Shown one piece after another: positions 36,787-46,710 of a stretch of DNA of 64,000 bases. Where the stretch lies: contig JAIBAM010000004.1 of the NCBI GenBank assembly GCA_019695175.1, forward strand, positions 45,618-109,617, read 5' to 3'. The notes below the pieces were generated by a model. The model ran no database searches, had not been told where the DNA came from, and saw nothing but the letters and a program-made list of their open reading frames with translations. The stretch's first letter is position 1. The number at the start of each line of letters is the position of its first letter. The stretch comes from Bdellovibrionales bacterium. GTDB taxonomy: Bacteria; Bdellovibrionota; Bdellovibrionia; Bdellovibrionales; UBA1609. The position numbers were made by a program, and so were the translations under genes.

Positions 36787-37302
36787 ATGACAATTATTGG
36801 TATTGACCCTGGTTCACGGCTTACAGGATTTGGTGTGATCGAAAAGAGTGGATATCAGTTTAGATATTTAGATCATGGCGTCATATCTATTCCCCTCCAG
36901 TTGACCTTTGCTGAGCGCTTAGCTTATTTAGCCAAAATGCTTCGTCCTTTATGGAGCAAGTACCCTCAGTCCGTCACAGTTGTCGAAAAGGTTTTTTTAG
37001 GAAAAAATGTGGACAGTGCCTTTAAGTTAGGTCACGCTCGGGGAGTTTGTCTATTGGTGGCCGCAGAACATGGGAGTCCTGTTTTTGAATATGCCTCACG
37101 TTCAGTTAAAAAGAGTCTCACTGGAAATGGTGGGGCAAGTAAAGATCAAGTTCAGCTTATGGTTCAACAATTTTTGCAAACCAAAATTCAAGGTCTCCAT
37201 GATGGAACGGATGCGTTGGCGTTGGCCATTTGCCACTTTTATGAATGGGAAAAACAAGCGATAATTCAACGGTTGGGCAGAGTCCCACATAGTTATCCAT
37301 AG
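36787..37302 (+). CDS. ruvC: Holliday junction endonuclease RuvC
   Basis: RuvC cuts Holliday junctions in homologous recombination. The 171-residue product has the RNase H-like fold. Acidic catalytic residues are visible: Asp7 in GIDPGS, Glu67 in VVEKVF and Asp142 with the adjacent Asp139 in HDGTDAL. The other typical segments LGHARGV and SRSVKKSLTGNGGASKDQV are intact. It is the first gene of a ruvC-ruvA-ruvB cluster; ruvA starts 13 bases after it. The ribosome-binding site is poor (TTTGGGTAACAC). Confidence 0.96.
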   Translation: MTIIGIDPGSRLTGFGVIEKSGYQFRYLDHGVISIPLQLTFAERLAYLAKMLRPLWSKYPQSVTVVEKVFLGKNVDSAFKLGHARGVCLLVAAEHGSPVFEYASRSVKKSLTGNGGASKDQVQLMVQQFLQTKIQGLHDGTDALALAICHFYEWEKQAIIQRLGRVPHSYP

Positions 37303-37315
37303 GAAGTAATTAGTT

Positions 37316-37897
37316 GTGATTGGTTACTTAAAAGGTGAAATCAAATTTTATGATTTGGAAACAGTTCTCTTGTTTTGTGGGGGAATTGGTTATGAGGTCA
37401 TTTGCACTCCTTCGACGCTTTCCCAGGTTTTGGGTGGAAAAAAAGAGGTGGAACTATGGATTTACACCCATGTTCGTGAAGATATTTTGCAACTCTATGG
37501 ATTTTTCACTCTTTTGGAAAAACAGTTGTTTCTCTCGTTAATTAAGGTCAATGGAATTGGACCACGGTCTGCGTTGCAAATACTTGGGGCCACAGCTTTG
37601 GAATCTCTTGTTGATTTGATAAATAAAGGAGATGCAAAGGGTCTTTCTCAGCTTCCTAAGGTGGGAAAAAAAACGGCAGAACAAATCATTCTGACCTTAA
37701 AAGGAAAATTGGTTCTTTTAGAGTCTTCAGATCAACCTTCCACCGTTTCTAATCGTGGTGCCATTACTTCAGCTTTAGTTAATTTGGGTTTTAAAGCGAC
37801 GGATGTGGATAAGGTGGTGGCAAAAATGTCGCCCAATCTGGATCTTGAGAGTGGAGTCAGGGAAGGTCTTGTTGCTTTAACCAGTGCATCATTCTAA
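37316..37897 (+). CDS. ruvA: Holliday junction DNA-binding protein RuvA
   Basis: RuvA binds the four-way junction as a tetramer and loads RuvB. The GTG start gives 193 residues. The N-terminal OB-fold is MIGYLKGEIKFYD. Two helix-hairpin-helix motifs are visible (LFLSLIKVNGIGPRSALQIL and GLSQLPKVGKKTAEQIILTL), and the C-terminal domain that touches RuvB is the AITSALVNLGFKATDVDKVV segment. Everything expected is present. Confidence 0.96.
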   Translation: MIGYLKGEIKFYDLETVLLFCGGIGYEVICTPSTLSQVLGGKKEVELWIYTHVREDILQLYGFFTLLEKQLFLSLIKVNGIGPRSALQILGATALESLVDLINKGDAKGLSQLPKVGKKTAEQIILTLKGKLVLLESSDQPSTVSNRGAITSALVNLGFKATDVDKVVAKMSPNLDLESGVREGLVALTSASF

Positions 37898-37982
37898 AGG
37901 TTGGGTTATTGAATACAACCTAAGACGAGATCAAAAAAGAAAAAAGTAACAGAAAAAAGTAAAAATGAAAAAGGAGTGGCAA

Positions 37983-39071
37983 TTGAATTCAATGCAAAAT
38001 GGAGAGACTCATTTTTTGTCCGAACCTTTTTGTCAAAGCGAAACCGAAGTTGAGGTTTCAGCTTTATTACTTCGTGAAAATGAGAAAGTAGATCCACCCT
38101 TTGAAATGGCTTTGCGTCCACGTCAATTTAGTGATTTCCCAGGGCAAGAGGGTGTGATAAATAAATTAAAAGTATTTATAGAGGCTGCACGCAAAAGAGA
38201 AAAAACTTTGGATCATATTCTTCTTTCAGGGCCTCCTGGTTTGGGTAAAACCACTTTAGCTCATATTATAGCTTTGGCTATGAATGGGGAAATGCGCAGC
38301 ACTTCCGCTCCTGCCCTACATCGCAAAGGTGATTTGGCAGCTATTTTGACGAGTCTTCGTCCTGGATCTATATTTTTTATTGATGAAATTCATCGTCTCA
38401 ATCGAGATGTGGAAGAGTATTTATACAGCGCCATGGAAGATTTTTTTATTGATATTATTACCGGAGAAGGTTTGGGGGCACGAAGCATGCGTTTTCAGTT
38501 AGCTCCCTTTACTTTGGTGGGGGCTACCACCCGCTCTGGTCTTTTAAATGCTCCATTTCGGGATCGTTTTGGGATTCAAGAACATCTGACCTTTTACAAT
38601 AAAAAAGACTTGCTGACGATATTGAAACGCTCCGCCCAACTGTTAGAGATCCCCTTGGATGAGGGCGGGGCCGGCGAAATTGCCTCTCGCAGTCGGGGCA
38701 CCCCAAGAATTGCCAATCGACTCTTAAAAAGGGTTAGGGATTATGCAGAGGTTCGTGGGGACGGGATGATCACTTCCCCTCTGGCCGACTATGCTCTCCA
38801 ACAGTTGGAAGTGGATTATTTGGGATTGGATGCCATGGACCGGAGAATATTATATTTAATTCGAGATAAGTTTTCCGGCGGACCAGTTGGTATTGACACC
38901 TTGTCCTCGGCCTTGAATGAAGAGTGTGACACTTTAGAAGAAGTCTACGAGCCTTATTTAATACAGGAAGGTTTGTTGCAAAAAACCCCTCGAGGTCGCG
39001 TCCTCACCTCATCCAGTCTTTCCCACCTAAAAAATATGGATAGACAGGAACTGGAGAAGATGAAGACGTAA
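37983..39071 (+). CDS. ruvB: Holliday junction branch-migration helicase RuvB
   Basis: RuvB is the hexameric AAA+ motor that pumps DNA through the RuvA-bound junction. Motifs are Walker [10 protein letters not shown], Walker B FIDEIHRL, sensor 1 GATTRSG, the arginine finger in RDRFG, sensor 2 [16 protein letters not shown] and the winged-helix end. I place the start at TTG 37983 because AGGAG lies six bases before it. An ATG at 37965 is in frame but has no good ribosome-binding site; the conserved part starts about 35 residues in, so both fit. The N-terminal tail is slightly longer than usual. Confidence 0.95.
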   Translation: MNSMQNGETHFLSEPFCQSETEVEVSALLLRENEKVDPPFEMALRPRQFSDFPGQEGVINKLKVFIEAARKREKTLDHILLSGPPGLGKTTLAHIIALAMNGEMRSTSAPALHRKGDLAAILTSLRPGSIFFIDEIHRLNRDVEEYLYSAMEDFFIDIITGEGLGARSMRFQLAPFTLVGATTRSGLLNAPFRDRFGIQEHLTFYNKKDLLTILKRSAQLLEIPLDEGGAGEIASRSRGTPRIANRLLKRVRDYAEVRGDGMITSPLADYALQQLEVDYLGLDAMDRRILYLIRDKFSGGPVGIDTLSSALNEECDTLEEVYEPYLIQEGLLQKTPRGRVLTSSSLSHLKNMDRQELEKMKT

Positions 39072-39133
39072 TGCGACTTTTGGATGTTTGCAACTTTCAA
39101 CCTCAATTGGAGCGAATTAATAAACGAGGTCAC

Positions 39134-39667
39134 CTATCTTTTTGGGGAGGGTCGTCTATTTATGGGAAAGATAGTCACTGGATTAATTTTGCCATCAAAA
39201 GTGTTATCAAGCTCGTATTTTGTAAGAACAACTTCACCATCTATAACAGAATAGGTTGTTTTTTCGCCAGAATCTCCGATTCCTCTGCTCTTAGAAGATA
39301 GAATGAATACTTTTTTATTATGAACGTAGAGAAGCTCTCCAAATACAACTGTTGAGCTAATCCATCCAATAATCTTATTAGATTTTTTATTTAATATAGC
39401 AGAGGAAAGCGGAACAGCATTTAGACTCTTATCTGAATTTAAAGCGAATAGAACACTGGAAAAATTGTAGGCTGAAGTTAGGCAAGAGGCGATATAAAAA
39501 ATTTTATTAGTTGCGGTAGTGGCTTCAACTTCAATAACACCGCTGTCACATGAAAGCCCTTGTTCTTCAGCCGCATTTCTAACTTGAGCCTCTATGCGAT
39601 CATCTTCTGCTGCTTGAGCTGTGCTATATCCGAGCGCTAAGATGGTGATCATGAAATATTTAAACAT
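39134..39667 (-). CDS. exported hypothetical protein
   Basis: The 177-residue product has a signal peptide ending near AQAAE (residue 20). It continues with 157 residues of mixed helix and strand (AEEQGLSCDSGVIEVEATT, KIFYIASCLTSAYNFSSVLF), with a Cys pair about 21 residues apart that could form a disulfide. A GGAGG-type ribosome-binding site precedes the ATG (TAAGGAGGAATAA). It converges with ruvB, leaving about 60 bases between. I do not recognise the family. Confidence 0.65.
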   Translation of the reverse strand: MFKYFMITILALGYSTAQAAEDDRIEAQVRNAAEEQGLSCDSGVIEVEATTATNKIFYIASCLTSAYNFSSVLFALNSDKSLNAVPLSSAILNKKSNKIIGWISSTVVFGELLYVHNKKVFILSSKSRGIGDSGEKTTYSVIDGEVVLTKYELDNTFDGKINPVTIFPINRRPSPKR

Positions 39668-39948
39668 TTATTCCTCCTTATTATTGATAGGGAACAGTAT
39701 CGAAGACCTGTTATTTATTTTAATCTAAGAGTCCATATAGCCGCTAACTCAGCTTTTTCGATTCGGACTCTAAAACATTGAAACAAATTGTTACAACTTT
39801 TTGAGAAGGTAAATTCAATTCGTGATTTTAGTATAGAGAAATTTTTTAATTGTAAAAATCACAACTTCCTTTTGAATCCAATTTGAATTTTATTTTCAAT
39901 TATAACTGAGTTCATTTTTGTGATTTTATTGGGACTATTTATAAGGTT

Positions 39949-40254
39949 TTAAGGATAGCTGCATTCATAAGAGGTTTTGGAGTAAAAAACGGCCTCATCA
40001 GTTTGTGAACAATGTTTGAAGTAAAATTCTGTGGGCTGCCAGTCACGATGGGAGGGCAAGGATTTGCGAAGGTGCATACTTTCTCCTGCGTAGGCGGCGC
40101 CAGGGGCGGTATTTTTTTCATCACGATCCGGAAGCGTAAAGTTGGCTGAATCTCTATAAGATTCAGCGGATTGGCAGTGAGTTAGAAAAAGAAACCAAAT
40201 CAATCCCAGGGGGATTGCACAGTGATTTTTAATTTTTTTGAGAGTTGATTTCAT
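39949..40254 (-). CDS. small lipoprotein
   Basis: The 101-residue product has a basic start, a hydrophobic segment and the lipobox FLTHC (Cys at residue 27). The mature 75 residues are polar and probably unstructured, with two more cysteines near the end. The gene lies alone between the ruv region and lpxC. The 280 bases before it (39668-39948) are AT-rich and I see nothing else there. Confidence 0.6.
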   Translation of the reverse strand: MKSTLKKIKNHCAIPLGLIWFLFLTHCQSAESYRDSANFTLPDRDEKNTAPGAAYAGESMHLRKSLPSHRDWQPTEFYFKHCSQTDEAVFYSKTSYECSYP

Positions 40255-40448
40255 CAGTCCATTTTATTTGTTAAGTTAAAGAAGATGGTAATCTTTTTTT
40301 AAACTTTTACTTCTTGACCTCCGTGGGTCTAGAATGGTCCCATGACTCTTTTTTACAGAGCTTTAAACTCGCGTTATCATTGTAAGAATTGTAAGAATTG
40401 AGTTCTAAGAAAAAGGTTGAGTGAATTTAACAAGGAAGGATAAATTAC

Positions 40449-41321
40449 ATGTTTTTACAGCGGACCCTTCGTCAAAGAGCTCAAGTACAGGGTGTGGGTT
40501 TACATACAGGGAAATTAGCCACGCTCACCTTTTGTCCAGCTCCAGAAAATACAGGTATTCATTTTGTCCGTAAAGATATTCACGGATGTCCCGCGCTTTC
40601 GACCCAGTCCGAATATGTGACGGCGACAAATATGGCCACAACCTTGGGGAGTGAGGATTTTAGTATTTCCACAGTGGAGCATTGTCTTTCCACTTTGGCT
40701 GCATTTCGCATTGATAATTTAATTATTGAATTAGATGGTCCTGAAATTCCCATTGGAGATGGAAGCGCTCAAATTTTTTTAAATGCTATTAGTGCCGCTG
40801 GAATCGTCGAGCAAGAGCAGCCCAGAAAATACGCGTATATTTGTCAACCCATCTATGTTGGTACAGAAGAAAAATACGCCTATGTATTGCCATATAATGG
40901 TTTGAGAGTGACATGTACTATTGCATTCTCCCACCCAAAAATTGGTCGGCAAACAATAGATTTGGATATAAATGAAAACTCTTTTGCTCGTGAAATTGCC
41001 TCAGCTCGTACTTTTGGCTTTGCCCATGAAGTCGAACTTCTTCGTTCCAAAGGTTTGGCTTTGGGTGGAAGCTTAGACAATGCTGTCGTATTAGATCAGA
41101 ATCAAATTTTAAATCCGGAAGGGTTAAGATGGTCGGACGAATTCGTTCGTCATAAAGTCTTAGACGCACTCGGGGATTTGGTGACTTTGGGAATGCCACT
41201 CATGGGGCATGTTGTTTTATACAAAGCGGGACATGATATGATGAATCAACTGGTGAAAAAAATTAAATCCACTGGTGAATGTTACCGACATATCGAACTC
41301 GGCACAGCTCTCGATGCCTAA
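40449..41321 (+). CDS. lpxC: UDP-3-O-acyl-N-acetylglucosamine deacetylase LpxC
   Basis: This enzyme catalyses the first committed step of lipid A synthesis and is a zinc enzyme in the cytoplasm. The product has 290 residues. Zinc ligands are His78 in STVEHCLSTL (Glu77 beside it), His235 and Asp239 in FVRHKVLDALGD, and the general acid His262 in YKAGHDMM. The start has AAGGA at the right distance. The first residues RTLRQRAQVQGVGLHTG are classic LpxC. Its presence shows the organism makes lipopolysaccharide and agrees with the heptosyltransferase-like gene at 43942. Confidence 0.96.
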   Translation: MFLQRTLRQRAQVQGVGLHTGKLATLTFCPAPENTGIHFVRKDIHGCPALSTQSEYVTATNMATTLGSEDFSISTVEHCLSTLAAFRIDNLIIELDGPEIPIGDGSAQIFLNAISAAGIVEQEQPRKYAYICQPIYVGTEEKYAYVLPYNGLRVTCTIAFSHPKIGRQTIDLDINENSFAREIASARTFGFAHEVELLRSKGLALGGSLDNAVVLDQNQILNPEGLRWSDEFVRHKVLDALGDLVTLGMPLMGHVVLYKAGHDMMNQLVKKIKSTGECYRHIELGTALDA

Positions 41322-41589
41322 AAAGATTTTTTTGTCCCAAGTTCGTCTCAAATTGTGGCACTTCATAATGGAATAAGATCTAAACAAAATCTGATCATTT
41401 TTGATTTATTTTTCTCATTTAAAAACAAAACCAAAAGAAATGACCTTTTTTAAGGACTTAAGTCGTAGGTCTTTAGTTAGATTATTATTTTATTATTATT
41501 AAAGAAGAGTTGAGTGCCGAAGAGTGAAGAGATTTATAGGATTTTTATTGGTTTAGATGAGTTTTTAAAATTCAATCTTCCAGGAGAAA

Positions 41590-43905
41590 ATGGGTGTGAG
41601 TTCAGTTTTGAATTGGCAAATTCGTATGGAGAGTCCTTCGGGGGGTACAAAAATCTTTCCCTGGCCAGTTGGTAAATTAGAATTAATTGTGGGGCGAGGG
41701 AGTTTGGCTGATGTGGCGGTAGACAGTACGGAAGTGAGTCGACATCATGTCACACTCCAGTTAGTGCAAAGTGAAGTTCATGCCATAGATCAGGGTTCTA
41801 AAAATGGAACTTATTTAGATGGAGATCGTCTTCCAATTAAAGTTCCCACGTTGTGGTCTGTAAATAAAAAAATGCGTTTAGGCTATTCGCCAGATCTTTT
41901 AATTTTGGAAGAAGTCGTTCAAGAGAATAGAGCTATCAACCCACTTCCGATTGAAACTAAAATGATGGAAGATCAAACTCAGTCGCACATTGGTCGACTG
42001 ATGGACGAAACTCAGCCTGATATATCTATGAATCCTAAACCAGATTCTTTGCAGCTGATGCAACAGAGAATGCAGTCTGTGGTGGATAAGTCAGAACAAG
42101 AATCAAAGATGTTACGAAGCGAACGTGCCCAGGCACAATTGCAATTGCAAGAGATTCAAAAAGAAATTGAGCGAATGACTTTGGCTCGAGAACAACTCAG
42201 TGAGCAATTAAATCGAGAGATAAAAGAACTGGAAGGAAAAATTTCTAGTCTCAAGAGCGAATCGAATCAACAAAGTTCAATTATAAAAACAAAAGCCCAA
42301 GACGAAGCAAAACAAATCATTGAACAGGCCAAATTACAAGCTCAGGAAATTTTGAAGAATGTAGAACAAGTTACAGTGGTTTCTCCCCCTAATGTCACAA
42401 AAACATCTATCGCAGTACCCAATAAGAATTTAAACGTTACCCCAGTGGGGATGGTAACTCCCATTGCTCCAAAACCGCAGTTTAAACCTGGACTAAATAA
42501 AACTGTGGAAGATTCCTCACAAAATGAAATGGCATCTGAGGCTGTGACACGAATCTATCAAAGAGGTGATGAAAAAGTTAAAAATCGAACGGTGTCACCT
42601 TCAAATAATGTATTGACCTCTCAACAGCAAGGGTCGCAAGTAGAGTCACAAGAGGAAAAGACAGTTGTTGGTTTGGCCTTAATTCAGGATGAAAGTGAGG
42701 TCGTTTTAAACTCAAAATTTGATTTCATTAAAAAAATAAATAACAAAAATAGATTTATATTAGTGGGTTCCTCTGTGACTCTCTTACTATTGGTTGGAAT
42801 GTGGCGAGTTCATGAAATTCCAAATAAGGAGTCTTTATCGCTACAGCAAACACAGATGTCTTCTACAAAGGATTTAAATCAAAAAGGGGAGAATGCAAAA
42901 GTTATAAATCCAGTGCCTTCCGTTCAAGCTCCAATCGTAGTTCCAGTTCCAGCTTTTCAAAAAGAGGAGGAACAAAAAGCAGAACAGCAGAAACAACCCG
43001 GAGACTCCTCTGCTCAAGTAGAAAATTCCAATCCCATGCCGAATGAAAATCTGACTTTTGCTCAGAATGAGGAGCCTGTTGCCTCAAATGATTTGATTCA
43101 GAACAAAAAGGAAGAAAATGAAAATAATTTACCCAAAAAAGAAGAAACTCTTCCTTCGTCAGAAGAAAATAAATTGATTGAGGCAGTGACCTCGGCTGCA
43201 GAAAATCTATCTCCGGTGCAAGGATCTAAACCGTATGTGCCAAAGAACGACAATGGAACCGTAACAGCGAGTTTAAATAAGAAAATCCATTTAACTAAAA
43301 CTACAAAAGCTTATAAAAAATCACCACAGCTAGCTTTGCCACAAAAACTGCCTAAATTAGCAGTTGCTAAATCAGAGAACAAATTGGTTCCTGACACATT
43401 TGCCAAAAAAATAAATGGGAAATATGTGGCAAGGCCAGTTGTTCAAAATTCAAAACCAGGAGTTCAAAAACAGGGAGCTCAACCCATTCAGCCGAATGTT
43501 CTTAAAAAGACCGTCAAAACGGTCCCTAGTAAAACGGCAACAACAAATGTACAAACTAATGGGAATAAATCTTCAACCCCAAAAAATGATGAAGGTGTGG
43601 CTAAGCAAATAAATGAAGGTGCGTGGAAAAAAGTTTTCAGTAAAACTAATGGGCAGAAATGGCGCAAAACTTCAACTCATTATTTGCGTCAATCGCTCAA
43701 ATTAGATCCTAAAAAAATCAGTCTTTATCATAAACTGGAAAATCAATTTGTTCTTCAGTTAAGAACGCTTCGGGGACCTGCCTCAGAATTGAAACGAAGT
43801 CAGCAAGAGATGCAGTTCGCCACACAAGCTAAGAAGATACTTGGTGAGGTTTACTGGAAAAAACTATTGCTCTATCGGAATTATTTTCTTAAGAAAAATC
43901 AATAG
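41590..43905 (+). CDS. FHA-domain membrane protein with long disordered region
   Basis: AGGAG is close before the ATG. The 771-residue product has an N-terminal FHA domain (about residues 20-100, with GRGSLADVAVDSTEVSRHHV and KNGTYLDG), which binds phosphothreonine. A coiled coil follows (about 150-265), then a linker and one transmembrane helix (about 388-405, FILVGSSVTLLLLVGMW). About 270 residues rich in K, P, E and Q lead to a helical basic C-terminal domain (about 680-771). FHA thus lies in the cytoplasm and the tail in the periplasm, as in GltG-type proteins. It may signal to, or couple with, an envelope machine; that is an inference. No kinase gene is nearby. Confidence 0.82.
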   Translation: MGVSSVLNWQIRMESPSGGTKIFPWPVGKLELIVGRGSLADVAVDSTEVSRHHVTLQLVQSEVHAIDQGSKNGTYLDGDRLPIKVPTLWSVNKKMRLGYSPDLLILEEVVQENRAINPLPIETKMMEDQTQSHIGRLMDETQPDISMNPKPDSLQLMQQRMQSVVDKSEQESKMLRSERAQAQLQLQEIQKEIERMTLAREQLSEQLNREIKELEGKISSLKSESNQQSSIIKTKAQDEAKQIIEQAKLQAQEILKNVEQVTVVSPPNVTKTSIAVPNKNLNVTPVGMVTPIAPKPQFKPGLNKTVEDSSQNEMASEAVTRIYQRGDEKVKNRTVSPSNNVLTSQQQGSQVESQEEKTVVGLALIQDESEVVLNSKFDFIKKINNKNRFILVGSSVTLLLLVGMWRVHEIPNKESLSLQQTQMSSTKDLNQKGENAKVINPVPSVQAPIVVPVPAFQKEEEQKAEQQKQPGDSSAQVENSNPMPNENLTFAQNEEPVASNDLIQNKKEENENNLPKKEETLPSSEENKLIEAVTSAAENLSPVQGSKPYVPKNDNGTVTASLNKKIHLTKTTKAYKKSPQLALPQKLPKLAVAKSENKLVPDTFAKKINGKYVARPVVQNSKPGVQKQGAQPIQPNVLKKTVKTVPSKTATTNVQTNGNKSSTPKNDEGVAKQINEGAWKKVFSKTNGQKWRKTSTHYLRQSLKLDPKKISLYHKLENQFVLQLRTLRGPASELKRSQQEMQFATQAKKILGEVYWKKLLLYRNYFLKKNQ

Positions 43906-43941
43906 GCATCTTGAATCGGGTCATGTTATATCCCTGGGTCC

Positions 43942-45114
43942 ATGAAAAAAATTTTAATCATACGTTTTTCCAGCTTCGGAGATGTCTTGCAATGTTTGAG
44001 CGTTGCAGGAAATTTAGGTAGCTTTTTTCCTCATGCGGAAATTCATTGGGTCACTCGGGTGGAATTTATCCCTCTCGTGGAAAATCACCCTCGTATCAAA
44101 AAAGTATGGGGAGTGACTCGGGATCGAGGATGGTCTGGGTTGTATGGATTAATCAAAAAATTACAGCAAGAAAAATATGATGGTATTTATGATGCTCACA
44201 ATAATTTAAGGTCTCGAATTCTTACCTGTTTTCTTTTAGGTTTTTTAAGATGGAAACAATGGGTTGGTAAAATAAAATTTATTCGACGCCCTTCATATCG
44301 ATTCAAGAGATTTTTTTTGTTTTCTTTGCGATGGAATTTTTACCGTCAACCATTTAACGGGCAGAGAGATTTATTATTGCCACTTAAGAAATGGGGAATT
44401 GATGAGAAGGCACCTTCTGTGCCTCAACTGTATTTTTCTAGGGATGATTATTTTCCAGGAAGTTCTTTTGTACGGATTGATTCTTTTAAAGACTCAGAGG
44501 CCTACAAAGTTTGGTGTGATTTTACTTCTGAAGATTTTAGGGAAGGTTGTGTTGAAACTTCCCCCGCCGCTGAGAGACAAAAAAATTCTCAGGAACGTCC
44601 GTTGATTGCTTTGGCTCCGTCAGCAGCTTACCCGTTGAAACGTTGGCCACTGGAATATTGGAAGCAGTTGATTGAGTTGTGTTCGGACTTCAGATTTGTG
44701 ATTCTGGGGGGACCTGGGGACGGTTTTTTATTGGAATTGGTAAAGGTTGCGCCCCAAAGAGTTTTGAGCTTAGTGGGTCACTTAAGTCTTAAAGAAAGCG
44801 CAAAGGTGGTGCAGTATTGTCACTTCTTGGTGAGTAATGACACGGGGTTGTTGCATGTCGCTGAACAGTTGGGAAAACCCTGTGTGGCATTGATGGGTCC
44901 AGCACCCTTTGGTTTTCCTTCCCGTCCTTCCACAACAATTTTGCAAATTGATTTGCCTTGTCGTCCTTGCAGTAAGCATGGTCAAGGTCCTTGTGTTAAT
45001 AAAGTATACAAAAAATGTTTATTTGATATTCGTCCTGAGAAAGTTCAACACGTTTTGGAAAAAAATTTTGCGGCCAGTGAGAATGCTGATGCTGGGATTT
45101 CGACCCAAATTTAA
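43942..45114 (+). CDS. GT9-family glycosyltransferase (ADP-heptosyltransferase type)
   Basis: The 390-residue product belongs to the heptosyltransferase family, which builds the inner core of lipopolysaccharide on the cytoplasmic face. The N-terminus KILIIRFSSFGDVLQ is the family hallmark. The C-terminal donor-binding part carries PSAAYPLKRWPLEYWKQL, GGPGDG, NDTGLLHVAEQLGKPCVALMGP and a Cys-rich end (LPCRPCSKHGQGPC) usual in this family. It begins an operon of four envelope genes whose members overlap or nearly touch. Confidence 0.9.
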   Translation: MKKILIIRFSSFGDVLQCLSVAGNLGSFFPHAEIHWVTRVEFIPLVENHPRIKKVWGVTRDRGWSGLYGLIKKLQQEKYDGIYDAHNNLRSRILTCFLLGFLRWKQWVGKIKFIRRPSYRFKRFFLFSLRWNFYRQPFNGQRDLLLPLKKWGIDEKAPSVPQLYFSRDDYFPGSSFVRIDSFKDSEAYKVWCDFTSEDFREGCVETSPAAERQKNSQERPLIALAPSAAYPLKRWPLEYWKQLIELCSDFRFVILGGPGDGFLLELVKVAPQRVLSLVGHLSLKESAKVVQYCHFLVSNDTGLLHVAEQLGKPCVALMGPAPFGFPSRPSTTILQIDLPCRPCSKHGQGPCVNKVYKKCLFDIRPEKVQHVLEKNFAASENADAGISTQI

Positions 45115-45189
45115 ACAGGGACGCTGGGATTATGGTGTCTTCTTTAACCACTAATAACTGCTAAATCGGAAATTTTGATAGAGGAAGGT

Positions 45190-46710
45190 ATGTTGAGACA
45201 ACAAAAAAAAATCTTGAAGTATCTTATTATAGGATTGGGATTGGCTTTTGGCTTGAGAGTGGTGACGGCACTTGTGGTCTACGGTCCACAGGCCTTGGAT
45301 GATTACAAACATGGAGTTTTACCCGCTTACCAATGGTGGGCGGGAGTGGCGGTGGATCTTCCAGACTATAGAAGTTTTTTGCTTCCTTGGTTGTTGGGGG
45401 GATTTTTAAAAGTTTTTGCTGGTCCCTTTCATATTGACTCGGCCTTGGGTCAGGTAAGAATTATGTATTTGGGCTTGGCTTTGATTTCTCTTATTGGTTT
45501 TTGGGGTCCTTATCTCTATGCTAGAACTTTTTTGAGTCAAAGATTTGCTGCGATTTTATTTCTATTGTTGGCTCTTTATCCTATCATGCCCTTTGTGAGC
45601 ACTCGCGCTTTTGGGGAATCTGTGGCGCTTTCCTTTGTCTTAAGTGGATTGACCTTGGCTGAGTATGGAAGAAAATCATCGATGCAAAAAGGGAAAAAAT
45701 ATCTTCAGGTTTCAAATTATAAATCTCTATTGTATTTGTTTATAGGATTGGTCTTGTTGGCCGTGGCAACTTGGTTTCGCTTTCAGGTGGGTCTCATTTT
45801 TGTAGTTTATGGTGCGTTACTGCTGAAAGAAAAAAAATCCTCCTTTTTATGGGTTTTACTTGCAGCCTCTGCCTTAGCGTTTTTAGGACAAGGGGGAATT
45901 GATTGGCTCAGTGGTCGAGGTGCTTGGACAACTTTGTATAATTATTTATTGGCCAATGAAGGTGGTGCTGCCCAATACGGAGTGAGTCCTTGGTACAATA
46001 CATGGCTACTCGTTTTAGGAATGGGACTATTTCCTTTTTCTTTTTTATTAATACCCGATTTTAAATGGATTTATCGTCGCCATTGGCGTCTTTTGATTCC
46101 GGTTTTAGTTTTCGTTTTGATACATAGTATCACCCCACATAAAGAAGAGAGGTTTATGTACCCTATTTTAGGTGTGGTGCTTTTGTTGTTGTCAGAAGGG
46201 TTAGCCCGTGGACTGCGTCGTCGTTTAGTTCGGTACGTGTACGGGTTTTTATCCATTATTTTGATCGGAGTGACACTACCCCTTATTTGCTTTAACAACA
46301 CTCAAGTGGGTGAAATTAAACCAATGGCAGAAGTGAATCAGCGATTCTTGCAGGGGGCTGGTTTGATCGATCGCAACTCTTTACTTCGCTTGAGTCGAAT
46401 TCAAGATTACTTTGTGCGGAGTCCCAGCGAAATTTTATTCAAGGATCAGCCAATCCAAATTGAATTTATTGAGCAACAGCTAGAGCAGCGTCCCCATTGG
46501 CAAGGGGCTGCAGTTTTGACATCGGATCCCAATTTGCGCTCTGAACTGCTGAGTCTGTCCGAAGTTAAAACAAAAAATATTCAATGTGGAAAAATGGAAA
46601 CAGCTCAATCATGGAGCGATGCTCTGTTGTATCGTTTGAATCCCAAACACAATCAGCGTCGTCGACCCACCTGGTATATTTTATGTGCAAAGGAGATCAC
46701 TTCATCATGA
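45190..46710 (+). CDS. GT22-like (Alg9/PIG-B type) mannosyltransferase, multi-pass membrane protein
   Basis: The ATG at 45190 has GAGGAAGG before it. The 506-residue protein has about ten membrane segments. It carries family signatures: an acidic lumenal loop near the start (ALDDYKHGVLPAYQW) and the motif HKEERFMYPI, close to the HKE.RF motif of eukaryotic Alg9/Alg12/PIG-B enzymes. These use a lipid-linked sugar donor on the outer face of the membrane. In bacteria of this group such enzymes may mannosylate lipids or surface glycans. The next gene overlaps by ATGA. The substrate cannot be told from the sequence. Confidence 0.82.
   Translation: MLRQQKKILKYLIIGLGLAFGLRVVTALVVYGPQALDDYKHGVLPAYQWWAGVAVDLPDYRSFLLPWLLGGFLKVFAGPFHIDSALGQVRIMYLGLALISLIGFWGPYLYARTFLSQRFAAILFLLLALYPIMPFVSTRAFGESVALSFVLSGLTLAEYGRKSSMQKGKKYLQVSNYKSLLYLFIGLVLLAVATWFRFQVGLIFVVYGALLLKEKKSSFLWVLLAASALAFLGQGGIDWLSGRGAWTTLYNYLLANEGGAAQYGVSPWYNTWLLVLGMGLFPFSFLLIPDFKWIYRRHWRLLIPVLVFVLIHSITPHKEERFMYPILGVVLLLLSEGLARGLRRRLVRYVYGFLSIILIGVTLPLICFNNTQVGEIKPMAEVNQRFLQGAGLIDRNSLLRLSRIQDYFVRSPSEILFKDQPIQIEFIEQQLEQRPHWQGAAVLTSDPNLRSELLSLSEVKTKNIQCGKMETAQSWSDALLYRLNPKHNQRRRPTWYILCAKEITSS

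Noticed and set aside
39071..39301. 76-codon plus-strand frame whose ATG overlaps the ruvB stop
   Set aside because: Only the first 20 codons lie outside the convergent exported-protein gene; the rest is its antisense. It could be the remnant of a gene once coupled to ruvB, but no homology or ribosome-binding site supports it.
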